DNA of 64,000 nucleotides from Aliiroseovarius sp. F20344 (GCF_023016155.1 NZ_JALKBG010000008.1:436501-500500), one strand, 5' to 3'; shown: positions 1-9,270, counted from the stretch's first letter. Notes: generated by a model not told the origin, from the sequence alone. Numbers and translations: made by a program.

Positions 1-862
1 ACGAGATTGGGAAACCGATGAAAATCACGAACAGCATCGCGCCAAGCATGATCAATCCAATGGTCGGTTTTGACAGCTCAGGACGGGCCGCCATCAGGTC
101 CGAGAACCATGCGCCACCTGGCACCCAATCAGGCAGGAACACCGCCATCACGAGCCAAGCCAGTCCGATCAGATAGATCGGCAAAGCCCTTACGAACCAG
201 CGTTCACGCTCTTTGCCCATTTTGTGGAACGCGCGGAAGATCTCAGGGATACCTTGCAGCAGCAAAAGGAAACCACCAACGGGCATCGCCAAACGCGCCG
301 GCCACAGAAGCGGCCCCCACGCGCTGTCGATTTGCATGGTTTCGCTTCTTGAGTAGGCAAGCCACCAAAACTCGCAGGAGACCACGGTGAAAAAGATCAT
401 CGAAGGGATGAAGAACATCAGGTAGAGCAGCGCATCGACGGTCGCTTGGGTCTTGTCGGTCCAATTCCGGTAAAGGAAGTCCGCGCGGATATGTACGCCG
501 CGCATCAGGCCGTACCCTGCCGCTGCCATGAATAGGACACCAGCAATCATGCGGCTGGTATCATAGACCCACAGTGTGGGGCCAAGACCGATTGAGCGCG
601 CGAAATCAGCAAAACCAGCATTCTGCAGGATCGCAAACGAGTTCCGCGACAGGACCTCAAACACCACCACGATAATCAACGGCACCATCAGCAGCGCAAT
701 AAGTTGACCAGCGCGATAGTTGATCACGTCAATCGCCGCCGTGATTGGGCGCTGCCAAGGTGTCATATCCTCTGGCGTCTCGCCGGGTGCCTCAGCACGT
801 CGTTCCGCGATCAGCTCGTCAGCGATTTCGAGCTCTTCGGGGTTTACCTCATCTGCGGCCAT
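1..862 (-). CDS. TRAP transporter fused permease DctQM (N-terminal part, cut by window edge)
   Basis: The reading frame opens at ATG 862 and is still open at base 1, giving 287 codons. The first ~250 residues look like the small TRAP permease DctQ: hydrophobic helices near residues 45-65, 85-110, 135-160 and 200-225, with the usual Arg- and Trp-rich loops. The frame runs on without a stop into a helix with the IGFP motif that opens the large subunit DctM. I therefore read it as a DctQM fusion, an inner-membrane sodium-driven symporter subunit. It lies downstream of the binding-protein gene on the same strand, the standard TRAP operon. The fusion is inferred because most of DctM is outside the window. 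Confidence 0.8.
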   Translation of the reverse strand, partial: MAADEVNPEELEIADELIAERRAEAPGETPEDMTPWQRPITAAIDVINYRAGQLIALLMVPLIIVVVFEVLSRNSFAILQNAGFADFARSIGLGPTLWVYDTSRMIAGVLFMAAAGYGLMRGVHIRADFLYRNWTDKTQATVDALLYLMFFIPSMIFFTVVSCEFWWLAYSRSETMQIDSAWGPLLWPARLAMPVGGFLLLLQGIPEIFRAFHKMGKERERWFVRALPIYLIGLAWLVMAVFLPDWVPGGAWFSDLMAARPELSKPTIGLIMLGAMLFVIFIGFPIS

Positions 863-941
863 ACCCGCTCTCCCTTGTTGTCGGTGCCCATTTTGGGTCT
901 TCATTTTTGAAAAAGGCCGACGCCCTTATCGAAAATGAAGC

Positions 942-962
942 GCGGGGCCACGGGGGCCCCGC
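942..962 (-). promoter_or_regulatory. Intercistronic hairpin between binding-protein and permease genes
   Basis: An 8 bp G+C stem (942-949 with 955-962) and a 5 nt loop lie between the dctP-type stop and the permease start. No full U tract follows. In TRAP and ABC operons such a structure often stabilises or partly terminates the message so that more binding protein than permease is made; that role is inferred here. Confidence 0.45.
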
Positions 963-976
963 ACCAAAGGCTGGTG

Positions 977-2071
977 TTATTTCAGCGTGTCGGCGTGTGC
1001 TTTACCCAAACTTGCGTTCGAGGCTTGTGCGCCCGCCCAGAATGGAACCGCGACATCCGCGAAATCCTTCTGAGACTGCCAAACTTCTGCGAAGAACTCG
1101 TTCTCATCCGCAGCTGCTTGCAGCGCGTTCTTGGCCGCTGCCATATACTCGGTGAAGTAATCGGCAGGCGTGTCCTCAAGGATAACACCGTGGTTATCGG
1201 TCAGATCCTTCAGCGCCTTACCGTTTTCATAGATACGGTAGGACATGGACTTGGACAGCGATGCGTTTGCAGCAACTTCCAGAGCTTTCTTTTCAAGATC
1301 GCTCAGCCCGTCATAGAAATCACCGTTAATGTACATGTCGGCGTTCACGACAACCTGGTGCAGACCTTGCAGGTAGTAGTGCTTAAGCACCTTCTGGAAG
1401 CCAAAGACAGAGTCTGGCTTCGGGCAGCACCATTCAGCCGCATCGATTGTGCCTTTTTCAAGCGCTGGCAGGATGTCGCCACCGCCCATTGCAACGGCAG
1501 GAACGCCGATATCTGCATAGGCTGCACCAACCATTCCGGGAGGTGCGCGGAAACGCATCTGGCGGAAGTCATCCATGGATTCGATTGGCTTCGGGAACCA
1601 GCCCAGAGCCTCGGGGCCAACAGGCTGCAACATGAAGGCTTTAACGTTCACGCCCATTTCATCCCACAGACGGTCATAAAGCTCGCGGCCACCACCATAT
1701 TGGAACCAGCTCAGGAATGCGATGTTGTCGAGACCAACACCAGCACCCGCTACCGGTGCACCAAAGAGGTTGGCTGCAACGTGCTTACCACCCCAATAGT
1801 GGGTCCAGGCGAAGCCACCTTCAACAAGACCGGCATCAACCGCGTCCATGATGTCACGTGGGCCAACAACGGCACCAGCAGGCAGAACTTCGATCTTCAG
1901 CGAGCCGTTGGTCAGCGCCGCGACGTCTTTCCCGAATTCATTCAGCATAAAGACTTCGTCAGCAGTGTTCGGCAGAACCGATTGAATACGCAGCACTTTT
2001 TCGGCCATCGCAGCGGACACCGAAAGTGCCAGTGCTGCAGCGCTTACTGCTACATGTTTTAGTTTGAACAT
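977..2071 (-). CDS. TRAP transporter substrate-binding protein (DctP family)
   Basis: A 364-residue periplasmic protein. A Sec signal peptide ends near residue 23 (AAMA), and the start has an AGGGAGG ribosome site about 8 nt upstream. The body has the DctP fold pattern. The conserved region around residues 160-180 (MRFRAPPG) includes the Arg that usually binds the substrate carboxylate. The stretch DAAEWCCPKPD followed by GFQKVLKHYY resembles TRAP proteins for keto or hydroxy acids. Substrate cannot be fixed from sequence; the neighbouring GMC dehydrogenase suggests an alcohol- or acid-type compound. It would deliver ligand to the DctQM permease encoded downstream. Confidence 0.85.
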   Translation of the reverse strand: MFKLKHVAVSAAALALSVSAAMAEKVLRIQSVLPNTADEVFMLNEFGKDVAALTNGSLKIEVLPAGAVVGPRDIMDAVDAGLVEGGFAWTHYWGGKHVAANLFGAPVAGAGVGLDNIAFLSWFQYGGGRELYDRLWDEMGVNVKAFMLQPVGPEALGWFPKPIESMDDFRQMRFRAPPGMVGAAYADIGVPAVAMGGGDILPALEKGTIDAAEWCCPKPDSVFGFQKVLKHYYLQGLHQVVVNADMYINGDFYDGLSDLEKKALEVAANASLSKSMSYRIYENGKALKDLTDNHGVILEDTPADYFTEYMAAAKNALQAAADENEFFAEVWQSQKDFADVAVPFWAGAQASNASLGKAHADTLK

Positions 2072-2213
2072 TTCTGTTCCTCCCTAGTTGTGTTGCCTTC
2101 ACGTTGGTTTTCATTGCTGCCGAAGGCGAAGGCATGATCCTGGCAGTTGTTTGTTGGCCGCGCGGAAATATGTATCCGCTTGGCGGGGTGTCCCGGCTTT
2201 TTGGCTGAGAAGC

Positions 2214-3815
2214 TCATTGGCCTGCGTCCCTAAGCACGAGATCGCTGGCTTTTTCTCCAATCATAATGGCGGGCGCGTTGGTGTTACCGCTGACGATCTG
2301 CGGCATGATCGAGGCATCGGCCACGCGCAGTCCCCGAACCCCTTTGACCCGAAGGTCAGGGTCCAGAACCGCCATTGGGTCGACGCCCATCTTACAGGTT
2401 CCGGTTGGATGATAGATCGTCACAGACGAACGACGCGCCCAATCCAAGGTCGCCTCTTCATCATCAAACGCAACATGTGCGCCCGGCGCGTGCTCCTCGG
2501 TGACATGTGATCGAAGTGGCTCGGTCTGCGCGATCTTTCGCGCGATCTGGATGCCTTTCACGATTGTCCTGCAATCGGTTTCAGTCGACAGGTAATTCGG
2601 GTGGATTTCCGGATGATCATCCATGTTGGCCGAGGTCAGCGTCAGATGACCCGCGCTTTCAGGGCGCAATTGCAATACAGATGCCGTAAATGCCGAAAAC
2701 TTATGTGGTCCGTCGGCTGGTTTATCTGCGCTCCAAGGCTGGATGTGGAACTGAATGTCGGGCGTCGCAAGGTGGTCTTCTGTTTTCAAAAACCCGGTGC
2801 CGAGGCTGGCTGCCATCGTCATCGGACCGCGCTGGGTGAGCATATATTGAATGCCAATCATCGCTTGCTTGAAGATATTGCTGGTTTCGGTGTTGATCGT
2901 GCTGAGGTTTGTTTTGAACACGGGGCGCGCCTGCAAATGGTCCTGCAAGTTCTTACCCACACCCTTCAAGTCGACTTTCACCTCAATGCCGTGTGACTTG
3001 AGTTCCTCAGCATCGCCAATTCCTGACAGCATCAGAATTTGTGGCGATCCGATTGCGCCTGCGCTCAGGATCACCTCATGCCGAGCTTTAAGCTCTTGCA
3101 TCGTTCCATTACGGCGGGCGCGAATGCCGACGGCACGCCCGTCATCAATCAGAACCTTTTCGGTTTGAATGTCGGTGATGACATGCAGGTTCTTTCGATC
3201 TCGGTAAGGGGTCAGATATGCTGCCGCCGACGAACAACGCCGCCCGCCTTTCATCGTCAGCTGAAAGTGCCCAACGCCTTCTTGGTCGGCACCATTGTAA
3301 TCTGGATTGCGGCGGTAACCTGCAGCTACGGCTGCGTCTACCCAAGTATCAACGATTTCGCGCTTTAGCCGGGAGTTCTGAACTGACAGTGGTCCGTCTT
3401 CGCCACGCAGTCCCGTTGTGTCTGTACCCTCCCAGCTTTCCGAGCGCTTGAAGAAAGGCAGGACTTCATCCCAGCCCCAACCTGTGCAGCCCATCTGCGC
3501 CCAACCATCGTAGTCTTGTGGTTGCCCGCGTACGTATAGAAGTCCGTTGATGGAACTCGAACCGCCCAACACACGACCTCGCGGCCAAGGGATCGAACGC
3601 CCTGCAATGCCTGGGTCGTTTTGAGTTTTATAGCGCCAGTCACTGCGCGGATTGTCCATCGTGCGAAAGTAGCCAACCGGAATATGGATCCACGGATTGC
3701 TGTCTTTCGGCCCAGCCTCAAGCAGCGCAACCGAGTACTTTCCGCTCTCGGAAAGACGATTGGCGAGTGCGCATCCAGCGGACCCAGCCCCAACAACAAT
3801 GAAGTCAAACTCCAT
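2214..3815 (-). CDS. GMC-family FAD-dependent alcohol/choline dehydrogenase-like oxidoreductase
   Basis: A 533-residue glucose-methanol-choline oxidoreductase. The N-terminus has the FAD dinucleotide-binding motif GAGSAGCALANRL (residues 9-21). The first GMC signature (GRVLGGSSSINGLLYVRG) lies near residues 80-97 and the second (GAIGSPQILMLSGIG) near 253-267. The C-terminal part holds the catalytic-type His in YHPTGTCKMG and the Asn of NTNAPAIMIGE. Typical members oxidise primary alcohols, including choline, to aldehydes. The gene shares strand with the TRAP genes and is divergent from an IclR regulator, so uptake and oxidation of one substrate is likely. Calling it BetA would be overreach: the bet neighbours are absent. 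Confidence 0.85.
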   Translation of the reverse strand: MEFDFIVVGAGSAGCALANRLSESGKYSVALLEAGPKDSNPWIHIPVGYFRTMDNPRSDWRYKTQNDPGIAGRSIPWPRGRVLGGSSSINGLLYVRGQPQDYDGWAQMGCTGWGWDEVLPFFKRSESWEGTDTTGLRGEDGPLSVQNSRLKREIVDTWVDAAVAAGYRRNPDYNGADQEGVGHFQLTMKGGRRCSSAAAYLTPYRDRKNLHVITDIQTEKVLIDDGRAVGIRARRNGTMQELKARHEVILSAGAIGSPQILMLSGIGDAEELKSHGIEVKVDLKGVGKNLQDHLQARPVFKTNLSTINTETSNIFKQAMIGIQYMLTQRGPMTMAASLGTGFLKTEDHLATPDIQFHIQPWSADKPADGPHKFSAFTASVLQLRPESAGHLTLTSANMDDHPEIHPNYLSTETDCRTIVKGIQIARKIAQTEPLRSHVTEEHAPGAHVAFDDEEATLDWARRSSVTIYHPTGTCKMGVDPMAVLDPDLRVKGVRGLRVADASIMPQIVSGNTNAPAIMIGEKASDLVLRDAGQ

Positions 3816-3840
3816 CAGACCCTCTAAATTATCAAAAAAT

Positions 3841-3855
3841 GAGACTTTAAGTCTC
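3841..3855. promoter_or_regulatory. Perfect palindrome in the IclR/GMC divergent promoter region
   Basis: A 7 bp inverted repeat with a 1 nt centre (gagactt, t, aagtctc) sits in the 105 bp between the two divergent starts. IclR proteins bind short palindromes of about this size in divergent intergenic regions, so this is the best operator candidate. The binding is inferred. Confidence 0.5.
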
Positions 3856-3923
3856 GTTTTTGGTAAAAAAAGAGCCTAAGATGATTCGTGTGAATTGCAC
3901 CATTCTTTTTTCAGGGGACTTTG

Positions 3924-4688
3924 ATGACGTCGTCAGATCGAATTCCGACAAACCTTAGGACTCTGCTTATTCTCGAGGTATTGGGGCGAAGTGATCAGCC
4001 CATGACGGCCACTGAAATTAACGATGTGCTGGGATTGCCCAAACAAACGGTCCATCGCTTGTGTGCCACATTGGAAGAAGAAGGTTTCATCGCGCGCATT
4101 GGCAGCTCGAAACGTTATCAGGTCACGCGCCGGCTGCGTGAACTTGGGTCTGGCCTTCTTCACAATTCAAGAGACCACATAACCAGACGGCAGATATTGA
4201 AAGACCTTGCAAACAGTGTTGGCGAGACAGTGAACTATGTTGTGCCCGAGGATGACGGAATGCGGTATCTGGATCGGGTTGAAACCGATTGGGCCTTTCG
4301 CATTCAGCTGCCCATCGGGACCAATGTGCCCTTTCACTGTACGGCCAGTGGAAAGTGCTTTCTTGCAAGCTTGCCACCTAAGCAGCGTGAAAGCCTAGTC
4401 CACAATCTGAACTATGAACGTATGACAGATCAGACCCATGTGTCGGCAGATACTTTGCTTGAAGAATTGGCCGACGTGAAGAAACAGAAATACTCCTTGG
4501 ACCGAGAGGAGTTTCTTGACGGAATGATCGCCTTGGCTGTTCCGATCACGGATTCAAATGGCAGGTTTGTCTCCGTCATCGCGATGCACGGCCCAACACA
4601 GCGGCTTTCGATTGAAACTCTCGTTTCTCAGGTGAGCTTGATCCAGAATGCAGCTAGGAAACTCAGCCAAGCGCTCTTCTCTGATTAA
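3924..4688 (+). CDS. IclR-family transcriptional regulator
   Basis: A 254-residue regulator. The winged helix-turn-helix is near residues 10-75 (TATEINDVLGLPKQTVHRL is the recognition region). The IclR effector domain follows, with the usual FHCTASGKCFLA block near residues 136-148 and a C-terminal segment starting AVPITDSNGRFV. I chose ATG 3924 over the TTG one codon earlier because AGGGGA sits well upstream. The gene is divergent from the GMC oxidoreductase and the TRAP genes, the typical arrangement of a local catabolic regulator. Confidence 0.88.
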   Translation: MTSSDRIPTNLRTLLILEVLGRSDQPMTATEINDVLGLPKQTVHRLCATLEEEGFIARIGSSKRYQVTRRLRELGSGLLHNSRDHITRRQILKDLANSVGETVNYVVPEDDGMRYLDRVETDWAFRIQLPIGTNVPFHCTASGKCFLASLPPKQRESLVHNLNYERMTDQTHVSADTLLEELADVKKQKYSLDREEFLDGMIALAVPITDSNGRFVSVIAMHGPTQRLSIETLVSQVSLIQNAARKLSQALFSD

Positions 4689-4740
4689 GGCGGGTTTTGC
4701 CTGTCTTCTGGAGTTTGACAGTGGGGCAGGTGGGTTTGTG

Positions 4741-4769
4741 ATCCGCGGATACCCCATCCCTTAAGGGAT
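4741..4769. promoter_or_regulatory. Two short perfect palindromes upstream of the helicase gene
   Basis: A 10 bp palindrome (atccgcggat, 4741-4750) and a 14 bp palindrome (atcccttaagggat, 4756-4769) lie 5 bp apart in the 233 bp region before the DEAD-box gene. They could be a regulator site or RNA structure in the leader. No regulator is indicated by the sequence. Confidence 0.25.
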
Positions 4770-4921
4770 CATGGTCAGATCGCAGAAAAGCCTATACATT
4801 AGGGCTTTGATGTCCTATCCGCAGCCTCTGTGCCCGTCAAAGGCACCAAGATGCGCCAATTCAACGCGTTCGGCCCTTTCGGGATCTCGGATGCGCCCTC
4901 CAGATACAAAGAAGAAAAGCT

Positions 4922-6877
4922 GTGAAAGAAGCCCTAAGAGCTGCGATTGAAGATCGTGGATACACCACGCTGACGCCCGTGCAGCAGGCTGTTCTGAAAC
5001 CCGAACATACAGGATGCGATCTGTTGGTGTCCGCCCAGACTGGATCGGGCAAGACGCTTGGGTTCGGGATCGCAATTTCTGAGACCATTCTGGAGGATGG
5101 TGAGCAATTTAACGGCGCTTCGGCCCCGCTGGCCTTGGTCATTGCCCCAACCCGCGAACTGGCGTTGCAAGTGAAGCGCGAACTGAGCTGGCTTTATGCC
5201 AACGCAAAAGCTGTGGTGGCTTCCTGTGTGGGCGGCATGGACATGCGTGACGAACGCCGCGCCTTGGCGCGTGGCGCGCATATCGTGGTGGCAACGCCCG
5301 GCCGTTTGCGCGACCACATTATGCGTGGCTCTATTGATCTGACCTCTATTCGCGCTGTCGTACTGGATGAAGCGGATGAGATGCTCGACCTTGGCTTCCG
5401 CGAAGATCTGGAGTTCATTCTGGGCGAAGCCCCCGATGAGCGTCAGACGCTTTTGTTCTCGGCAACTGTTCCCAAGTCGATCATGTCGCTTGCCGCGAGC
5501 TATCAAAAGGACGCGGTCCGGGTGGTGGCAAAATCCGAGAACGCACAGCACGCAGATATCGAATATCGTGCGATGCTGGTCGCGGAGCATGACACGGAAA
5601 ACGCGGTGATTAATACGCTGCGCTTCCATGAGGCGCCCAATGCCATCGTATTCGCCAACACCCGCGCGATGGTTAACCGTTTGACAACGCGCCTGTCAAA
5701 CCGCGGGTTTCAGGTTGTTGCCCTGTCTGGGGAACTGTCGCAAAGCGAACGGACACATGCCCTGCAAGCCATGCGCGATGGACGAGCCCGCGTGTGTGTG
5801 GCCACCGATGTCGCCGCACGCGGGATCGACCTGCCAAATCTTGATCTGGTGGTGCACGCTGAATTGCCATCGAGCCACGAGACATTGTTGCACCGTTCTG
5901 GCCGCACCGGCCGCGCTGGGCGCAAAGGAGTGTCGGCTTTGGTCGTGACCAAGCGGTCCCGCAAGAAAGCAGAGCGTATCTTGGGCTGGGCCAAGCTGAA
6001 AGCAGAATGGGGCAACGCCCCGTCGGCTGAAGCCGTCAAAGCCCGTGATGAGGATCGGATGCTGGCGGATCCCGATTGGGATGCGCAGATCGAAGAAACA
6101 GAACGTGCGACGATCGAAAAACTGCAAGAGAAGTTCTCGGCAGAGCAAATTGCCGCCGCGTATTTGCGGATGTATCGGATGACTCGTTCCGCGCCTGAAG
6201 ACCTTGCAGATGTGGAAGCTCGCCCTGAGCGCAAAGAGTTCGGCAAGTCTGTTTGGTTCTCGATTTCAGTTGGGCGGGATGCGGGGGCTGAACCTCGTCG
6301 CCTTTTGCCGATGCTGTGCAAGGCCGGAGGTTTGAGCCGCGAAGACGTCGGTGCGATCCGTGTAAAATTCGACCAGTCTTACGTACAGATCCTTGAAGCG
6401 AGCGCCAAGAAGTTCCTGAAGAATATCGGAGTGGATATGACGCTGGAAGAGGGCGCGGTTGTCACTCAACTGGCCGAGCCGCCCGCGTTTGAGACCTCAG
6501 GAGGCGGTCGCAAGGGTCCCGCTGGCCCCGGCAAAAATCGCAAACCCGGTGGTAAACCTCGACAAGATAAGTTCGAACGTAAGGGGAAATCCGGATCATA
6601 TGAGAAGCGTTCAGGCTCTGGACCAAAATCCGGAAAACCGAAGCCGCGTTATGATACGACGGACGCAGGTGGCTCGCAAGCAGACGCCTCCCCCAAGCGC
6701 CCGAAGCATGACGCAGGTCAGGACCATAAAGCGCGTAAAGGGGGCAAGCCAAAAGGTCCGCTCCCGCCTGCCGGGAAGCCCAACAGCAAAAAGAACAAAG
6801 CCCGCGCACTAGCCGCTGGTGGGAAAGCCGCGCCAAAGCGCAACAAGCCAAAAGGCCCAAAACGCACCAAGTCTTGA
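4922..6877 (+). CDS. DEAD-box RNA helicase with DbpA-type RNA-binding domain
   Basis: A 651-residue ATP-dependent RNA helicase. Visible motifs: the Q-motif region TLTPVQQAVL, motif I AQTGSGKT (residues 38-45), PTRELA, TPGR, DEAD, SAT, then in the second core domain VATDVAARGIDLP and HRSGRTGRAG. Residues ~440-510 (FSISVGRDAGAEPRRLLPML onward) fit the DbpA RNA-binding domain. The last ~130 residues are a Lys/Gly/Pro-rich basic tail, probably disordered RNA-contacting sequence. Likely roles are ribosome assembly or mRNA unwinding in the cold. The frame is open upstream of GTG 4922, so a longer start cannot be excluded. Confidence 0.9.
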   Translation: MKEALRAAIEDRGYTTLTPVQQAVLKPEHTGCDLLVSAQTGSGKTLGFGIAISETILEDGEQFNGASAPLALVIAPTRELALQVKRELSWLYANAKAVVASCVGGMDMRDERRALARGAHIVVATPGRLRDHIMRGSIDLTSIRAVVLDEADEMLDLGFREDLEFILGEAPDERQTLLFSATVPKSIMSLAASYQKDAVRVVAKSENAQHADIEYRAMLVAEHDTENAVINTLRFHEAPNAIVFANTRAMVNRLTTRLSNRGFQVVALSGELSQSERTHALQAMRDGRARVCVATDVAARGIDLPNLDLVVHAELPSSHETLLHRSGRTGRAGRKGVSALVVTKRSRKKAERILGWAKLKAEWGNAPSAEAVKARDEDRMLADPDWDAQIEETERATIEKLQEKFSAEQIAAAYLRMYRMTRSAPEDLADVEARPERKEFGKSVWFSISVGRDAGAEPRRLLPMLCKAGGLSREDVGAIRVKFDQSYVQILEASAKKFLKNIGVDMTLEEGAVVTQLAEPPAFETSGGGRKGPAGPGKNRKPGGKPRQDKFERKGKSGSYEKRSGSGPKSGKPKPRYDTTDAGGSQADASPKRPKHDAGQDHKARKGGKPKGPLPPAGKPNSKKNKARALAAGGKAAPKRNKPKGPKRTKS

Positions 6878-7158
6878 AGCGACCACCCAGTTGTACAGAC
6901 AAACCAAGTATTGATTGACGCACCAGACGTTAATCAATGCTGGCGGTTGCGCTCTTTCCGTGATCCTGGCTGACTTAGCGTCCAAGGGGGCAGTCCAAAG
7001 GCGACGCATTCTCGGCCCCTGGTCAAAAAGATGTTCGCTTTGGTTTCGACACGCGAGCATCTGAGGTTTCCGGATTGCCCCAATGCCGCCCAGACCGAGG
7101 ACGACCCAGCCGCCAGCGAACGCGTGAAAATACTTCACTGGAAAGTTGTTATGAAGTT

Positions 7159-7173
7159 TGGAGGCGAGTACCG
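7159..7173. repeat. Left attachment repeat (tRNA-Cys 3' fragment)
   Basis: The 15 bases tggaggcgagtaccg equal the last 15 positions of the tRNA-Cys gene (T-arm end, acceptor strand, discriminator base and CCA, on the minus strand). The bases next to it on each side differ from the right copy. It is the isolated att copy, about 180 bp from the integrase start. Confidence 0.88.
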
Positions 7174-7305
7174 CTAATGCACCGCTGTCGCAATTTGTCT
7201 CTTTATGTTTTATTTACAGGGTGTTGCCGGATTTCCCTTGTCTCGGCCTGTCGCATGAAATAGCAATATATCACATCCTTTTGGGTGGGTATGAGTGGGA
7301 TAGAA

Positions 7306-7334
7306 AATTTGGGCACCGGTTCGATTCCCAAATT
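7306..7334 (+). promoter_or_regulatory. Hairpin with T-arm-like loop upstream of the integrase
   Basis: An 8 bp perfect stem (7306-7313 with 7327-7334) encloses a 13 nt loop, caccggttcgatt. The segment caccggttcgattcc matches 15 bases of the T arm of the resident tRNA-Cys. It ends 16 nt before the probable GTG start at 7351, so it lies in the integrase leader. It could be an integrase arm site, a translation-control hairpin or chance: the core ggttcgattcc is common to many tRNAs. Confidence 0.4.
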
Positions 7335-7350
7335 GAACAAGGAACGGTCC

Positions 7351-8625
7351 GTGCCGAAAAGAGCCAAAGAATTAGCACCCTTAGAAGTTAAGCGGCTGAC
7401 GAAGCCAGGCGTGCATGCGGTTGGGGGTGTCGCCGGACTTGCGCTTCAAGTCACCAGCACCGGTGCAAGGTCGTGGGTTTTTCGCTATCGACACAACGGA
7501 AGGCGGCGCGAGGCAGGCCTCGGACCCTATCCTGACGTTCCCTTGGCCAAGGCGCGTGACTATGCGCGCGAAGCACGTGAGCTTTTGCGCAATGGTGTGG
7601 ACCCAATCGCAGAGCGACAGGCAGCGCGTCGAAAGCTGCTCACTTTCGCCGAAGCCGTTGAACGCTACGCCGAAGAAAAGACCGTTGAATTTAACAGTCA
7701 CCTTCATCGCAAACAATGGAAGGCATCACTCAAAAGACATGCAATTCCGACGCTGGGTGCAATAGCCGTTACGGATGTGTCGCTGCAGGATGTCTTAGAA
7801 ACGCTTCGCCCGATTTGGACAGAGAAGACGGAAACAGCCTCAAAAGTTCGTCAACGTATTGAGCGTGTGTTGGATTACGCCACAGTGGCCGGCTATCGAA
7901 GCGGCGAGAATCCCGCAAGGTGGCGTGGCAATCTCGACATGGTTTTGCCTGCGCCGACGAAACTCACCGGTGCCAAGAATTATCCGGCTCTGCGCTTAGA
8001 TGATGCGTCGCGTTGGTTTCGGGCGTTGCAAGCTCGGTCGGGCACCAGCGCGCGCGCCTTAGAGTTCCAAGCCCTGACCGCTGCACGCACTGGCGCAGTT
8101 CGGTTCGCAACCTGGGATGAGATGGACTTAGAAAAAGGGTTGTGGACGATACAACCAGGTCGACAATCGTCTAAAATTCCTCCGTCGGGCAAACCTCACC
8201 GCGTGCCGCTTTCTGCCCAAGCCCTCAGGATACTGAGTGAGTTGCCGCGAGAAACGAACAACCCGCTTGTGTTTTTGGCGCCCCGAGGCGGTCCCATGTC
8301 GGATGCTTCGCTCGCCGCAGTGATGCGAAAAATTCATGCAGCTGACATGCGCGAAGGGGAGGGGGGCTATCTAGATGCGCAGCACGGTCGTCCCGCCGTT
8401 CCTCATGGTCTTAGATCAACGTTTCGGACTTGGGTTGCTGAATGTACTCAGTTTGACGGTGACATGGCGGAAATTGCATTGGCGCACAAAGTTGGCACGA
8501 AAGTTCAACAAGCTTACGACCGGTCAGATCAGCTAGTGAAGCGCAAAGGCATGATGGAAGCCTGGGCATTGTTTTTGCAGGGCGACCACCAATCAAAATC
8601 AAATAATCAATTCGGCCGGGGCTAA
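7351..8625 (+). CDS. Tyrosine integrase with N-terminal arm-binding domain (DUF4102 type)
   Basis: A site-specific recombinase of 424 residues from GTG 7351, chosen because an AAGGA site lies 8 nt upstream and family members begin with a similar short basic segment; the frame opens at GTG 7285. The N-terminal ~85 residues are the arm-type DNA-binding domain of island integrases (VGGVAGLALQVT, FRYRHNGRRREAGLG). The catalytic domain shows Arg in AARTGAVRFATWDE, the H-x-x-R box in PHGLRSTFRTW, the LAHKV His and the nucleophile Tyr in VQQAYDRSD. All five expected residues are present, so it is probably active. It should excise and insert the island at tRNA-Cys. It sits at the island end away from the intact tRNA. 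Confidence 0.93.
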   Translation: MPKRAKELAPLEVKRLTKPGVHAVGGVAGLALQVTSTGARSWVFRYRHNGRRREAGLGPYPDVPLAKARDYAREARELLRNGVDPIAERQAARRKLLTFAEAVERYAEEKTVEFNSHLHRKQWKASLKRHAIPTLGAIAVTDVSLQDVLETLRPIWTEKTETASKVRQRIERVLDYATVAGYRSGENPARWRGNLDMVLPAPTKLTGAKNYPALRLDDASRWFRALQARSGTSARALEFQALTAARTGAVRFATWDEMDLEKGLWTIQPGRQSSKIPPSGKPHRVPLSAQALRILSELPRETNNPLVFLAPRGGPMSDASLAAVMRKIHAADMREGEGGYLDAQHGRPAVPHGLRSTFRTWVAECTQFDGDMAEIALAHKVGTKVQQAYDRSDQLVKRKGMMEAWALFLQGDHQSKSNNQFGRG

Positions 8626-8628
8626 GGC

Positions 8629-9270
8629 ATGGGTATCAATGAACTATTGAAATCAGCAAACTACTATTTGGCCAATGTGGACGAATTGAATATCGAGCAG
8701 GATTTGTGGGCCAGCAAAATCGACGCTCCCAGCCTTCCGCGTTGCGATCCTGAGCACGCTGCTGCAATGCGGGCTGCTTTAGTGGAGATCGATAGGCTCA
8801 AAGTTTCGGGTGATTACGAAGCTGTGCGTGCGCGTCTTTTTGAAGAACTCGGATTGGAGAAATACAAGTTTGAAGGGTTTGAAATCCCACCCAAGTTTCG
8901 GGAGTTCCTCGGCAACTGGCATAATCTGAGAGATGGAATGGAAAGCCCGGACGAAGTCCAACGGGAGAGGTTTCAGAAGTTCTTCGAGACCGCGCAAATT
9001 CAAACCAGGGAACTATCGGAAACTCACGATCTCATCAGAGCTCTTGAACCCGCAAAGAAACAGAAAGGCCGTCCGCCAGGACCAAGGCCTCCTTGGCGAA
9101 AATATGCGACAGCGCTCGATGAAATGCGGATTTTGTGTGCAGAGGGTGTAAGCATTCTTGAAGCGGCGCGTCAGGTGGCTAAAAAGCAGGGCCTCGCCCA
9201 AGAAGAAAGCCGCGCGAAGTATCTCGAAAGGCATTATCGAAACAGGAAGGAACTCCGGGAAATTAAATAG
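8629..9270 (+). CDS. Conserved island protein of unknown function
   Basis: 213 residues starting 3 nt after the integrase stop and therefore probably co-transcribed. The sequence is charged and helical. Near residue 145 a basic Pro-rich segment (KKQKGRPPGPRPPWRKYATA) is followed by a helix-turn-helix-like stretch (AEGVSILEAARQVAKKQG) and a basic tail. This suggests DNA binding, perhaps a recombination directionality or accessory factor, but I do not recognise the family. Confidence 0.65.
   Translation: MGINELLKSANYYLANVDELNIEQDLWASKIDAPSLPRCDPEHAAAMRAALVEIDRLKVSGDYEAVRARLFEELGLEKYKFEGFEIPPKFREFLGNWHNLRDGMESPDEVQRERFQKFFETAQIQTRELSETHDLIRALEPAKKQKGRPPGPRPPWRKYATALDEMRILCAEGVSILEAARQVAKKQGLAQEESRAKYLERHYRNRKELREIK

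Noticed and set aside
935-2062. Long plus-strand ORF opposite the TRAP binding-protein gene
   Set aside because: It is the shadow of the minus-strand gene, which has signal peptide, ribosome site and family motifs; the plus product is Cys/His-rich noise.
2214-3815. Choline dehydrogenase betA
   Set aside because: GMC motifs alone do not fix the substrate and no betB, betI or betC is nearby.
7306-7334. Second tRNA gene or tRNA fragment near the integrase
   Set aside because: Only the T-arm-like segment is present, its stem is different and no acceptor or anticodon stem can be drawn.
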